Shown here piece after piece: positions 17,421 through 25,862 of a stretch of DNA of 64,000 nucleotides. The DNA is from Curtobacterium sp. ZW137. GTDB lineage: Bacteria > Actinomycetota > Actinomycetes > Actinomycetales > Microbacteriaceae. The notes below the pieces were generated by a model, which ran no database searches, was not told where the DNA came from, and saw nothing but the letters and a program-made list of their open reading frames with translations. The stretch is from NCBI RefSeq assembly GCF_003762905.1, contig NZ_RJKS01000002.1:604039-668038 (forward strand). The letters run 5' to 3'. Position numbers and translations under genes: made by a program. The stretch's first letter is position 1, and every line of letters starts with the position of its first letter.

Positions 17421-18875
17421 TCACACCACCGCGGCCAGGGACCCCCGCACCTCGGCCGACGATCCCCCGGTCCGCGCCCACGCCCGCTCCAGCACGTCCA
17501 CCAACCGGGTCCGGTCCGCGGGCGGCATCGTGAACGGCACCCGGAGGAACCGTTCGAACCCGCCGTCCGGCCCGAAGACCCCGCCGGACGCGAGCACCAC
17601 GCCCTCGGTCCGGGCGGCGAGCACCAGCGCGCTCGACACCGGGCGTCCGAGCCCCACCCACGTCGTCAACCCGCCCGCCGGCGACGGGACGTCCCACTCC
17701 GGGAGCCGCGCTCGGAGCGCGCCCACCACCTCGTCGCGACCTTGTCGCAGGGACTCGCGCCGAGCCTCCAGGACGGCGTCGGTCCGTGGCACCAGCTCCC
17801 GCGCGACCAGCTGGTCGAGCACCGGCGTGCCGAGGTCGCCCGTCGGACGGGCGAGCAGCAGTCGCTGCAGCAGGTCCGGCGACGCGCGGATCCAGCCGAT
17901 CCGCAGGCCGCCCCAGAAGACCTTGTCGGCCGACCCGATCATCACCACGGACGCGCCGGACCCGGCGGCAGTGGCCGCCAGCGGCGGCGAGGCGACCCCG
18001 TCGATCCGGAGCTCGCCCATGGTCTCGTCCGCGATCACCGTCGTCCCCACCGACGCGGCGATGGACAGCAGCGTGTCCCGGGCGTCGGCGGACATCGTCG
18101 CCCCGGTCGGGTTGTGCAGCTCCGGCATCACGTAGGCGACGGACGGTGCCGAGCGCCGGAGCGCCGTCTCGAGCACCCCGACGTCCCAGCCGGTCCGGGA
18201 ATCGACGGGCACGCCGATGAGCCGGCCGCCGGCCTCGCGGAAGGCCTCGTGCGCGTGCGGGTACGTCGGCGACTCGACGAGCACGGTGTCGCCGCGTCGG
18301 ACGAGCACCCGGGCCAGCAGCGCGATCGCGTGTTGCGCGCCGATCGTCACGACGATCTCGGACGGCGCGGTGGGCAGGCCGCGCGCGGTGTAGCGCTCGG
18401 CGATCGCGGTGCGGAGTCCCGGGTCGCCGACGGTGTCGTAGCCGATCCCGGCGAGCGCCGCGGGCACGTGCCGCACCGCCCGTTCGACGGCTTCCGCCAC
18501 CCCGGGTGCGGAGTGCATCGCCGCCTTCCGCAGGTCGAGGACGTCCCCGGTCACGACCCCGCCGAGGCGCTCCGGGTCCGGCCGACCGGCGAGGTCGCGT
18601 GGGAGTTGCACGACGCTCCCCGATCCGCGGAGCGACAGCAGGAAGCCGTCGGACCGCAGACGCGCGTAGGCGTTGGCGACGGTGGTCCTGGACACCCCGA
18701 GCGTGTCGGCGAGCCCACGCTCCGCCGGCATCCGCGCCCCGAGCGGGATCCGCCCGTCGATGACGAGGACGCGGATCGCGTCGGCGAGGGCCTCGTAGGC
18801 GGGTGCGTCGGCGCCGTCGCGCCACTCGTGGAGGAGCAGGGCTGCGGAACGGGCGCTGAGGAGGACCGGGGTCAT
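17421..18875 (-). CDS. MocR/PdxR-type regulator (GntR HTH + aminotransferase domain)
   Basis: A 484-residue chimeric regulator. Residues 1-85 form a GntR winged helix (IPLGARMPAERGLADTLGVSRTTV). The rest is a fold-type I PLP aminotransferase: GDPGLRTAIAERY, ESPTYPHAHEAFR, ELHNPTGATM and the PLP-lysine segment GSADKVFWGGLRIGW. Such proteins sense PLP or aminated ligands. A TAGCGT -10 box (18888-18883) is seven bases before the ATG, suggesting a leaderless mRNA. It diverges from the YczE-family gene, a recurrent arrangement, and is likely its activator. Confidence 0.92.
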   Translation of the reverse strand: MTPVLLSARSAALLLHEWRDGADAPAYEALADAIRVLVIDGRIPLGARMPAERGLADTLGVSRTTVANAYARLRSDGFLLSLRGSGSVVQLPRDLAGRPDPERLGGVVTGDVLDLRKAAMHSAPGVAEAVERAVRHVPAALAGIGYDTVGDPGLRTAIAERYTARGLPTAPSEIVVTIGAQHAIALLARVLVRRGDTVLVESPTYPHAHEAFREAGGRLIGVPVDSRTGWDVGVLETALRRSAPSVAYVMPELHNPTGATMSADARDTLLSIAASVGTTVIADETMGELRIDGVASPPLAATAAGSGASVVMIGSADKVFWGGLRIGWIRASPDLLQRLLLARPTGDLGTPVLDQLVARELVPRTDAVLEARRESLRQGRDEVVGALRARLPEWDVPSPAGGLTTWVGLGRPVSSALVLAARTEGVVLASGGVFGPDGGFERFLRVPFTMPPADRTRLVDVLERAWARTGGSSAEVRGSLAAVV

Positions 18876-18893
18876 GCGATCCACGCTAGCCGA

Positions 18894-18918
18894 ATTGGCT
18901 CTCGACCGGCAGTCCAAT
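18894..18918. promoter_or_regulatory. Candidate MocR operator in divergent promoter
   Basis: ATTGG (18894-18898) and CCAAT (18914-18918) form an inverted repeat with half-site starts 20 bases apart in the 61-base gap between the MocR-type gene and the YczE-family gene. It overlaps the likely upstream promoter element of both. Binding by the MocR protein is inferred. Confidence 0.45.
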
Positions 18919-18936
18919 CAGCGCGAGCATCGACGC

Positions 18937-19611
18937 ATGTCCCGCCCCACCGCACTCACGCTCCGCTTCGCGCAGCTCTTCGTCGGCCTGTTCCTCTACG
19001 GCGCCTCCACCGCGCTGCAGGTCCGCACGGTCGTCGGCGTCAGTTCGTGGACCGTGCTCACTGAGGGGCTCGAGAACGTGGTGCCGTGGTCGTTCGGGCT
19101 GATCACCGTGGTGTCGAGCGGCGTCATCCTGCTCTTCTGGATGCCGCTCCGCCAGAAGCCCGGCATCGGCACCCTGCTCAACGCCCTGGCGATCGGCCCC
19201 TCCGCGGACCTCGTGCTCTGGCTCGTGCCCACCCCGGACGGCCTGCTGGCCCGCATCGGCCTGTTCGTCGCCGGACTCCTGCTGCTCGCCCTCGCCACCG
19301 CGTTCTACATCGGCGCCGGCTTCGGCACGGGCGCGCGCGACGGGCTGATGGTCGGTGTGCACGAGCGGTTCGGGTGGCCGATCTGGCTGGCCCGAACCGT
19401 GATCGAGGTCACCGTGGTCATCGTCGGGTGGTTCCTCGGCGGGGACGTCGGCGCGGGCACCGTGATCGCGGCGTTCGTGATCGGCCCGATGGTCCAGCCC
19501 CTGATGCCGGTCTTCCGCCGGTTCCCGTGGTCGCCGGAACGCGCGGGTCACGTCTCCACCGGACGGGAGGCACGACTCGCCCCCGCCACGGAGCCCACGG
19601 CCGTCCCGTGA
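18937..19611 (+). CDS. yczE: YczE/YitT-like membrane protein
   Basis: A 224-residue integral membrane protein with about five helices. Helices contain the family-typical FVGLFLYGASTALQV start and a conserved middle FYIGAGFGTGARDGLMVG. YczE of Bacillus affects lipopeptide/surfactin-type synthetase activity, but the molecular role is unclear. The ATG at 18937 is chosen because the longer reading to 18874 would cover the divergent promoter. Divergent from a MocR-type regulator, which is the usual partner of this family. Confidence 0.82.
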   Translation: MSRPTALTLRFAQLFVGLFLYGASTALQVRTVVGVSSWTVLTEGLENVVPWSFGLITVVSSGVILLFWMPLRQKPGIGTLLNALAIGPSADLVLWLVPTPDGLLARIGLFVAGLLLLALATAFYIGAGFGTGARDGLMVGVHERFGWPIWLARTVIEVTVVIVGWFLGGDVGAGTVIAAFVIGPMVQPLMPVFRRFPWSPERAGHVSTGREARLAPATEPTAVP

Positions 19612-19647
19612 TTTCTCCAAATCCCCTTGCGGCTCCGCGAGACGCGA

Positions 19648-19681
19648 TATAACGTGTCGGCAACAGACGCGATACATCGCG
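19648..19681. promoter_or_regulatory. Promoter and PadR-type palindrome upstream of the DUF4097 operon
   Basis: ACGCGATA occurs twice, once containing the probable -10 (TATAAC, 19648-19653) and once in a perfect palindrome CGCGAT-AC-ATCGCG (19668-19681). PadR proteins often repress their own operons through ATCGCGAT-type sites, and the second gene here encodes a PadR protein, so autorepression is likely. Confidence 0.6.
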
Positions 19682-19697
19682 AGTTCGAGGAGACAAC

Positions 19698-20591
19698 ATG
19701 GCTCAGGAGAAGTGGCTCGTCGAAGAGCCCAAGGTCATCGACACCGGCATCGTCCGGTCACTGCGCGTCGGCCTCGTCGGCGGGCAGGTCGACGTCGTCG
19801 CACACGACGAACCCACTGCGCGGGTGGAGGTCCACAGCGTGTCCGGCAAGGCGCTCAAGGTGGAGCTCGACGGGGACACCCTCACCGTCGACCACCCGCA
19901 GATCCGCTGGGACGACCCCATCGGGTTCCTCAAGTCGTTCCGCGGCAAGGCCCACGCCGACGTCAGCATCCTGGTCCCGCGCGACGCCGGGGTCACCCTC
20001 GGCGTGGTGTCGGCCGGCGCGCTGCTCTCCGGCACGAACCGCGGCGCGACGCTGAACACCGTCTCCGGGGACCTCGTCGTCGACGGGGTCGCGGGTGACG
20101 TCACCGTCAACGCCGTCTCCGGCACCACGACCATGCGCGACCTCGACGGCGCCCTCACCGTGCACACCGTCTCGGGCGACGTCGTGGCCACCGGTGAGAT
20201 CCCGCGCTTCTCGGCCGACGGCGTCTCCGCGGACGTCGTGCTCGACCTGCACGGCACGCCGGACTCCGCCCGCGTGAACACCGTGTCGGGCTCGGTCAGT
20301 GTCCGGCTCGAAGACGGCGTGCCCTTCCAGTGCACCGTCAGCACCGCCTCCGGCAAGCTGCAGTTCGACGACGCCGAGATCAAGGGCGTCCGCGGCTCCT
20401 ACGTCAAGCAGGGCGGTGAGCTCTCCGGCGCCTGGCTCGACCTGCGCGTGAACTCGGTTTCCGGGGACATCGCGGTGCTGCACGCGCCGCCGGTGGCCGC
20501 CACCTCCCCGGCCGACACCGACACCACCACGACCGCCGGGTTCCCGTCGGCCACCACGTCCGTCGTCGACGAGAGCGAGGCACCCGAATGA
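19698..20591 (+). CDS. DUF4097 beta-strand repeat protein
   Basis: A 297-residue protein dominated by a beta-solenoid-like region of recurring N-(T/A/S)-V-S-G turns (about residues 47-260: LNTVSGD, VNAVSGT, VHTVSGD, VNTVSGS, VNSVSGD), the mark of DUF4097, with a Thr/Ser-rich tail. No signal peptide or membrane segment is evident, so it looks cytoplasmic or peripheral. DUF4097 genes commonly sit with PadR or PspC regulators in envelope-stress operons. The stop overlaps the PadR start (ATGA). Confidence 0.85.
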   Translation: MAQEKWLVEEPKVIDTGIVRSLRVGLVGGQVDVVAHDEPTARVEVHSVSGKALKVELDGDTLTVDHPQIRWDDPIGFLKSFRGKAHADVSILVPRDAGVTLGVVSAGALLSGTNRGATLNTVSGDLVVDGVAGDVTVNAVSGTTTMRDLDGALTVHTVSGDVVATGEIPRFSADGVSADVVLDLHGTPDSARVNTVSGSVSVRLEDGVPFQCTVSTASGKLQFDDAEIKGVRGSYVKQGGELSGAWLDLRVNSVSGDIAVLHAPPVAATSPADTDTTTTAGFPSATTSVVDESEAPE

Positions 20592-21160
20592 GCCCGGTAT
20601 TCGCGCACGGACACCTGCGGCTGTACCTGCTCGTGCTGCTCGCCGACCACCCGATGCACGGGTACGAGGTCATCCAGGCCCTCGGCGACCGCTTCGGCGG
20701 GACGTACGTCCCGAGCGCCGGCACGGTCTACCCGCGCCTGGCGAAGCTCGAGGACGACGGCCTGGTCACGAAGACCGCCGACGGCCGCAAGACCGTCTAC
20801 GCGATCACCGATGCCGGCCGTGCCGAACTGGCCGCCCGTGCGGACGAGATCGCTTCGCTCGAGGAAGGCGTCAACGACTCCGTGAAGTCCCTGGCCGACG
20901 GCGTCCGCGCCTCGGTCGGTGACGCCATGCGGTCCCTCCGCGCCGACCTCGCCGCCTCCGCGCAGAGCGCCACCGCCGAAGAGCCCGTGTCGGTCCCGTC
21001 CGAGAGCGCCCGCGCCCTGCGCGAGCTCGAGATGGCGCTGTCCTCGTTCCGGCAGCAGGTCCGCGCCGACCTCCGTCGGCGGGCGACCCGCGGCACGCTC
21101 GGTCCGGACACCGTCACGCGCCTGCGCGACGGCCTCGAGGCGCTGCGCAAGTCGCTCTGA
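20588..21160 (+). CDS. PadR-family transcriptional regulator
   Basis: A 190-residue winged-helix protein: LYLLVLLADHPMHGYEVIQAL, then SAGTVYPRLAKLEDDGLV and RKTVYAITDAGRAEL are the PadR signature. The second half is a longer helical region than in basic PadR, including ELEMALSSFRQQV, likely for dimerisation. It is the last gene of a two-gene operon and probably represses it through the palindrome at 19668-19681. Confidence 0.9.
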   Translation: MSPVFAHGHLRLYLLVLLADHPMHGYEVIQALGDRFGGTYVPSAGTVYPRLAKLEDDGLVTKTADGRKTVYAITDAGRAELAARADEIASLEEGVNDSVKSLADGVRASVGDAMRSLRADLAASAQSATAEEPVSVPSESARALRELEMALSSFRQQVRADLRRRATRGTLGPDTVTRLRDGLEALRKSL

Positions 21161-21258
21161 CGGCCGTGCCGGCGGGGCGGCGGCGGCCACGGCCTCCCGT
21201 CGGCCCGCCGCCGGCCTCCCGTCGGCTCGTCGCCGGCCCGTCGCCGGCCCGTCGCACT

Positions 21259-21308
21259 ACCGAAACCGGCCCGAACCACGGAATTCCGTGGTTCGGGCCG
21301 GTTTCGGT
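21259..21308. terminator. 50-bp perfect palindrome (bidirectional terminator or cruciform)
   Basis: Every base from 21259 to 21308 pairs symmetrically around GAATTC (21281-21286), with 25-base arms and no spacer. It lies between the convergent PadR and TipAS-type genes. As RNA it would fold into a very stable hairpin and as DNA could extrude a cruciform. Confidence 0.85.
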
Positions 21309-21392
21309 TGTGCGGAGCCGCCCCGCACCGCCGGCGACGGCGCCGCCCGCGGCGCACGCGGCGCCCGCGGCCGCGCCCCGTGACGCGGGCGC

Positions 21393-22181
21393 CTACAGCC
21401 CCGCGTCCGCCAGCGCGTACATCGCGTCGCGGAGCGCGCGCGACGCGCCGGCCCCCGCCCACTCGTAGGCGTGCGTGAACCGCTCGTCCGCGATGTACAT
21501 GTCGGCGAGCGTGCGGAACCGCTCCGCGGTCAGCTCGGCGGGCGGGGTCGCCTGCGCGAGCCAGGCGAACTGCCGCCGCGCGAGCGCGATGCCCTGCTCC
21601 GAGGTCGGCGCCGCCCCGGACGCGGCGAGCGCTGCCGCATCCGTCGCGATCGCGCGCTGCTCGGCCTGGAACGCGTCCTTCGCGGAGCCGTCCTGCGCGC
21701 CCCACCACGCCGCCCCGCGTTCCCAGGCGTCGGCGCCCCAGCGTTCGGCCACCTCCTCCCGGAACCGGGACTGGTCGAATCCGTCGAACGTGTCGTGCAT
21801 GGTCATGTCCTCTCCCTTCCGGAGCCTGGTGATGGTGGTGCGCACCGCCTGCAGTTGCCGGGCGATGCGGTCGCGTTCGCGTTCGAGACACGCGACGTGT
21901 GCGGTGAGTGCGACGACGTCGTCCTGCTCGCCGTCCAGGACGTCCCGTATCGCGGACAGCCCGAGGCCGAGTCCGCGGAGCAGCAGGATGCGCTGGAGCC
22001 GGACGAGCGCCCGGTCGTCGTACCGCCGGAGCCCGCCGTCCCCGACCGCGGTCGCGGGCAGCAGGCCGATCGCGTCGTAGTGCCGCAGCGTCCGGCTCGA
22101 CACACCGGCGGAACGAGCGACGTCGGCGATGCCGTGGGGCGCTTTCGCAGCTGGGTCGTCGGTGTCTGTCGGATCACTCAT
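21393..22181 (-). CDS. TipAS-type MerR regulator
   Basis: A 262-residue regulator. Residues 15-85 are a MerR helix-turn-helix (IADVARSAGVSSRTLRHYDAIGLL, then LRRYDDRALVRLQRI), followed by the dimerisation coil, and after MTMHDTFDGFD a TipAS antibiotic-recognition domain (FREEVAERWGADAWERG). This family senses thiopeptide-like or other drugs and activates efflux or sequestration. The ATG at 22181 lies seven bases after a -10 box, so the transcript is likely leaderless; the TipAS domain may also be made alone from the internal ATG (MTMHDTF) preceded by a purine-rich region, as in Streptomyces. Confidence 0.9.
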   Translation of the reverse strand: MSDPTDTDDPAAKAPHGIADVARSAGVSSRTLRHYDAIGLLPATAVGDGGLRRYDDRALVRLQRILLLRGLGLGLSAIRDVLDGEQDDVVALTAHVACLERERDRIARQLQAVRTTITRLRKGEDMTMHDTFDGFDQSRFREEVAERWGADAWERGAAWWGAQDGSAKDAFQAEQRAIATDAAALAASGAAPTSEQGIALARRQFAWLAQATPPAELTAERFRTLADMYIADERFTHAYEWAGAGASRALRDAMYALADAGL

Positions 22182-22188
22182 GCAGGAC

Positions 22189-22219
22189 ACGGTACGGGTT
22201 GACGCTGCGTCAACCGCAA
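22189..22219 (-). promoter_or_regulatory. MerR-type promoter with 19-bp spacer and operator palindrome
   Basis: On the minus strand, -35 TTGCGG (22219-22214) and -10 TACCGT (22194-22189) are separated by 19 bases, the long spacing typical of MerR-activated promoters. The spacer contains the perfect palindrome GTTGACGC-T-GCGTCAAC (22198-22214 on plus). The start codon lies where transcription should begin. This predicts autoactivation by the TipAS-type regulator. Confidence 0.8.
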
Positions 22220-22284
22220 GGGTCAATCTGGGAACCGGTCGACAGAACGTGACCCGGGGCGGAATACCCCGTCCCGCACTCGTG

Positions 22285-22312
22285 TTGACTCGCGCCCGGA
22301 ACCGAGTAGGTT
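22285..22312 (+). promoter_or_regulatory. Sigma-70-type promoter of the KimA-like gene
   Basis: TTGACT (22285-22290), a 16-base spacer and TAGGTT (22307-22312) precede a GTG start at 22321 by eight bases, so the transcript should begin at or beside the start codon (leaderless). No c-di-AMP riboswitch-sized leader is present. Confidence 0.7.
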
Positions 22313-22320
22313 TGCCGCTC

Positions 22321-24546
22321 GTGACGAACGAGATCCGGTCGCTGAAGTCGCGACTGATCGGGGATCCCCTCCCCTCCGAGAAGCTCGAGGGACAGCTGCT
22401 CCCGAAGCACCTGGCACTCCCGATCTTCGCGAGCGACCCCCTCTCCTCGGTGGCCTACGCCCCGCAGGAGCTCCTCATGATCCTGCTGCTCGGCGGGATG
22501 TCGTTCCTGACCTTCGCGCCGTGGGTCGCCGCACTCGTCGTCCTGCTGCTCCTCGTCGTCGTCGCGTCGTACCGGCAGCTCATCAAGGCGTACCCGTCCG
22601 GCGGTGGCGACTACGAGGTCGCGCACCGGAATCTCGGCGAGAAGGCCGGCCTGGTCGTGGCGAGCGCGCTGCTCGTCGACTACGTGATGACCGTCGCCGT
22701 GTCGGTGGCGTCCGGCGTGGACAACATCATCTCGGCACTGCCGGTCCTCAACCAGTGCCGCGTCGAACTCGCACTGGTCTTCGTGGTGCTGCTCGCGGCG
22801 GCGAACCTCCGTGGCGTCCGGGAGTCCAGCAAGGCCTTCGCGATCCCGACCTACCTGTTCGTCGCGAGCGTCTTCGTGATGGTCGTCACCGGCCTCATCC
22901 GGGTGCTCGCCGGCAACGCCCCGGTCGCCGAGTCCGCGAACTACACGATCACGAACGTCGAGCACACCACGCAGGCGGCCTTCATCCTGCTGCTCCTCCG
23001 CGCCTTCGCATCCGGCTGTTCCGCGCTGACCGGTGTCGAAGCGATCGCGAACGGCGTGCAGGCCTTCCGCCGCCCGAAGATCAAGAACGCGCAGGCGACC
23101 CTGGTGGCGATGGGCGGCATCGCGATCGTCCTGTTCGTCGGGCTGATCACCCTCGCGCTGGTCTCCCGCGTGCACTACGCCGAACGCGCGTGCGACCTGC
23201 AGGGCTTCGCGAACTGCGCCACCACCCCGCAGCGCTCCCTGATCGCCCAGATCGCCGCGGCGACCTTCGGCGACAACTCACTGCTCTTCTTCGTGATCCA
23301 GGCGACGACGGCGGCGGTCCTGCTCCTCGCGGCGAACACCGCGTTCAACGGGTTCCCGCTGCTCGGCTCGATCCTGGCGCGCGACTCCTACGCGCCGAAG
23401 GCCCTCTCGACCCGCGGCGACCGGCTGATCTACTCCAACGGCGTCATCGTGCTCGCGCTCGTCGCGGCCGCACTCCTGGTGGTCTACCGGGCGAACGTCA
23501 CGAGCCTCATCCAGCTCTACATCATCGGCGTGTTCGTGTCGTTCACGCTCGGGCAGACCGGCATGGTCCGGCACTGGACCCGCCTGCTCCGCGAGGACCG
23601 GGCCGGCACCGCGGCCGAACCCGTCAACCGCGGCCAGGTGATGCGGTCCCGCGCGATCAACGCGACCGGCGCCACCTTCACGTTCGTCGTCCTCGTCATC
23701 GTCACCATCACGAAGTTCACGCACGGCGCCTGGCTGGTGTTCGTCATCATGCCGATCCTGTTCGTGCTGATGCTCGGCGTGAACCGCTACTACCGCGACG
23801 TCAAGCACGAGATCCAGGCCGACGTCGAGACCGAGTTCGGTGCGACCGGCGACCACGCGATCGTCCTCGTGAACAAGCTGCAGAAGCCCGTGCTGAAGGC
23901 GCTCGACTACGCGATCGCCGCGAAGCACGCCGGTCTCGAGGCGGTGCACGTCTCCATCGACGAAGCCGACGCGGAACTGCTGCGGCAGCAGTGGGCGGAG
24001 CACGGCATCGAGGTCCCGCTCACGATCGTCCCGAGCCCGTACCGCGACATCTCGATGCCCCTGATCAAGTACATCAAGGCGCACCGGATGCAGCACGGCT
24101 CCGAGGTCGTCACGGTCTACACACCGGTCTTCATCGTCGGCCACTGGTGGGAGGGCCTCCTCCACAACCACCGCGGCCGTCGGATCCGGAAGAAGCTGCT
24201 GCTCGTGCACGGTGTCACCGTCGCCCTCGTGCCGTGGCTGCTCGACTCGTCCGAGCTCCTCTACGGCCGCCGCTCGCGCCCGTTCCCGGGCCAGGACCGC
24301 CGCGGCGAGCCCGTCCGACCGGCGCTCCGCCGCTCGCCGAACGGCGTGTTCCGCAGCGAGGAGGAGGACCGCCTCCTCCGCTCGGCGCACCGCAACAGCC
24401 TCGCCGTGCAGCGCACCGGCGCACAGCCCCGCCGGGTGACCCGACCGGCCGGTCCCGCCGACGGCGTCGACCCGGCCCAGTGCACCGGCGAGCTGAAGGC
24501 CCTGGTGCCGGCGTCCCCGGGACGCACGCCGACGTCCGCGGAGTGA
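22321..24546 (+). CDS. KimA-like APC-family potassium permease
   Basis: A 741-residue permease: ~12 membrane helices of APC fold in the first 480 residues (starts LPIFASDPLSSVAYAPQELL, a KimA hallmark), followed by a cytoplasmic domain (HAIVLVNKLQKPVLKALDYA ... VEVPLTIVPSPYRDIS-type) and an Arg/Pro-rich tail. KimA is a proton-coupled potassium importer, regulated by c-di-AMP in Bacillus; substrate here is inferred. Two other points: the C-terminal ~85 residues look disordered and unusual, and the GTG start is leaderless (see promoter). Divergent from the TipAS-type regulator, 140 bases apart. Confidence 0.85.
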   Translation: MTNEIRSLKSRLIGDPLPSEKLEGQLLPKHLALPIFASDPLSSVAYAPQELLMILLLGGMSFLTFAPWVAALVVLLLLVVVASYRQLIKAYPSGGGDYEVAHRNLGEKAGLVVASALLVDYVMTVAVSVASGVDNIISALPVLNQCRVELALVFVVLLAAANLRGVRESSKAFAIPTYLFVASVFVMVVTGLIRVLAGNAPVAESANYTITNVEHTTQAAFILLLLRAFASGCSALTGVEAIANGVQAFRRPKIKNAQATLVAMGGIAIVLFVGLITLALVSRVHYAERACDLQGFANCATTPQRSLIAQIAAATFGDNSLLFFVIQATTAAVLLLAANTAFNGFPLLGSILARDSYAPKALSTRGDRLIYSNGVIVLALVAAALLVVYRANVTSLIQLYIIGVFVSFTLGQTGMVRHWTRLLREDRAGTAAEPVNRGQVMRSRAINATGATFTFVVLVIVTITKFTHGAWLVFVIMPILFVLMLGVNRYYRDVKHEIQADVETEFGATGDHAIVLVNKLQKPVLKALDYAIAAKHAGLEAVHVSIDEADAELLRQQWAEHGIEVPLTIVPSPYRDISMPLIKYIKAHRMQHGSEVVTVYTPVFIVGHWWEGLLHNHRGRRIRKKLLLVHGVTVALVPWLLDSSELLYGRRSRPFPGQDRRGEPVRPALRRSPNGVFRSEEEDRLLRSAHRNSLAVQRTGAQPRRVTRPAGPADGVDPAQCTGELKALVPASPGRTPTSAE

Positions 24547-24576
24547 TCCGGGCCTCCCGGCATACGATCTGAAGCC

Positions 24577-25341
24577 ATGACCGACGTTCCCGACCTGCGC
24601 ACCTACGCGACGTTCGACGGCCACGGCGGCAAGGTGTCCAAGCGCGTCGAGGTCCTCGACCATGCACCGCTCGACGAGCGGTACGCCGGCCTGGTCGCGG
24701 TCCGCGGCGAACACCCGCTCGGCGCGCTCGACGAACGCGCCGTCGACGACGACGCGGAACTCGCCCGCGGCGTCGCGAGCATCGGCTGGGTCGACCCGGC
24801 CACCCTCCGCGACTGGTACCGACCCGACCGGGTCGTCGTGCCGCTCATCGAGGCACGTCGCTCCGGCCTCGAAGCCGGGATCTACGCGGACACCCGCGGA
24901 CGTGGTCGCGTCCAGATCGACGGCCTGGAGGCACACCTCGCCCCCGACGGTCGGCCCGCCTTCCGCGCACTGGCCGGCTCCGGGGCCGTCGACGCGCCGC
25001 TCCCGAAGGACCAGGTGGTCCGACTGGTCACCGTCACGGCCGACGCGACGACGACCTCCGGCGCAGCGGGCGTGGAGATCGTCACGACGCCGATCAGCCC
25101 GCTCCTCGCACCGGGGACGTACCCGGCGTACGCGGACGACGTGCCGGGCCTGCCGCCGCGCCCCGCGTCCGGGACCGTGCTGGTGAGCGCCTCGGTGCTC
25201 CTCGACGGGGTGCTGCTGCCGGTGGAGCGGCTCGACGAACCGGCGAACACGCTCTGGGTGACGCGCGACGGGCGGTCGGTGCCGCTCGCGGCGAACGAGG
25301 TCGGGCCGGACCTGGTCCGGTACACGGCGGTCCCGGGCTGA
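24577..25341 (+). CDS. Hypothetical protein
   Basis: A 254-residue soluble protein I do not recognise. It has no signal peptide or membrane segment, is Asp/Arg/Val-rich, and contains a conserved-looking core around DWYRPDRVVVPLIEARRSGLEAGIY. The C-terminal half reads like beta strands (GTVLVSASVLLDGVLLPVERL). A TACGAT box (24563-24568) lies eight bases before the ATG with no ribosome site, a leaderless start. Codon use matches neighbours, so it is unlikely to be recently acquired. Confidence 0.7.
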   Translation: MTDVPDLRTYATFDGHGGKVSKRVEVLDHAPLDERYAGLVAVRGEHPLGALDERAVDDDAELARGVASIGWVDPATLRDWYRPDRVVVPLIEARRSGLEAGIYADTRGRGRVQIDGLEAHLAPDGRPAFRALAGSGAVDAPLPKDQVVRLVTVTADATTTSGAAGVEIVTTPISPLLAPGTYPAYADDVPGLPPRPASGTVLVSASVLLDGVLLPVERLDEPANTLWVTRDGRSVPLAANEVGPDLVRYTAVPG

Positions 25342-25347
25342 CGGCGG

Positions 25348-25445
25348 TCCGGGCGTCCGCGTTCTGCGCCGGGCGGCCGGTCCGGGCGTCCGCGTTCTGC
25401 CCCGGGCGGCGGTTCCGGGCGTCCCCCGATCTGCGCCGGGCCTGA
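25348..25445. repeat. Three copies of an imperfect 33-bp tandem repeat
   Basis: TCCGGGCGTCC units start at 25348, 25381 and 25414, each followed by a CTGC(C/G)CCGGGC half. It fills the gap between two plus-strand genes. The copies diverge in the third unit. The repeated GGCGG/CCGCC strings may fold, but no clear terminator is resolved. Confidence 0.7.
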
Positions 25446-25480
25446 TCTCGGTGTCGTGGGCCCGGCGTAGCGTCCACGGC

Positions 25481-25756
25481 ATGAGTGATGCATCTGGTGA
25501 GACCCTCGGTGGCGCACGCCCCGACCCCTCGACCACCGCGAGCAAGGACCCCGAGCAGTGGGTCACCGGCGACGAGCCCATGACGGGCCCGCAGCGCAGC
25601 TACCTCGACACCCTCGCGCGCGAAGCCGGTGAGGAACTGCCCGCCGACCTCTCCAAGGCCGAGGCCTCGGAGCACATCGACCGCCTGCAGACGAAGACCG
25701 GACGGGGCACCCCGGACAGCACGGACACCTCCGGCACGATCGGGGCGACGTCCTGA
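25481..25756 (+). CDS. DUF3072 family protein
   Basis: A 91-residue acidic protein. The centre EPMTGPQRSYLDTLAREAGEELP followed by LSKAEASEHIDRLQ is the DUF3072 motif, with disordered Asp/Ser/Thr ends. The function is unknown. The ATG at 25481 is preferred over 25451 (the family start lies near the short version), though the ribosome site is not clear. Confidence 0.8.
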   Translation: MSDASGETLGGARPDPSTTASKDPEQWVTGDEPMTGPQRSYLDTLAREAGEELPADLSKAEASEHIDRLQTKTGRGTPDSTDTSGTIGATS

Positions 25757-25862
25757 CGGGTCCGCTCTTGTGAGGACCCCGGGCTGGGCATGTCCTGGCG
25801 ATACCCGGCGAGACCCCCGGACAGGGGTGATCGATGACACGTCAATCTCTACCGTCGTGGGA

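Noticed and set aside
22227-22320. c-di-AMP (ydaO/yuaA) riboswitch upstream of the KimA-like gene
   Set aside because: A promoter sits immediately before the GTG and leaves no room for a leader.
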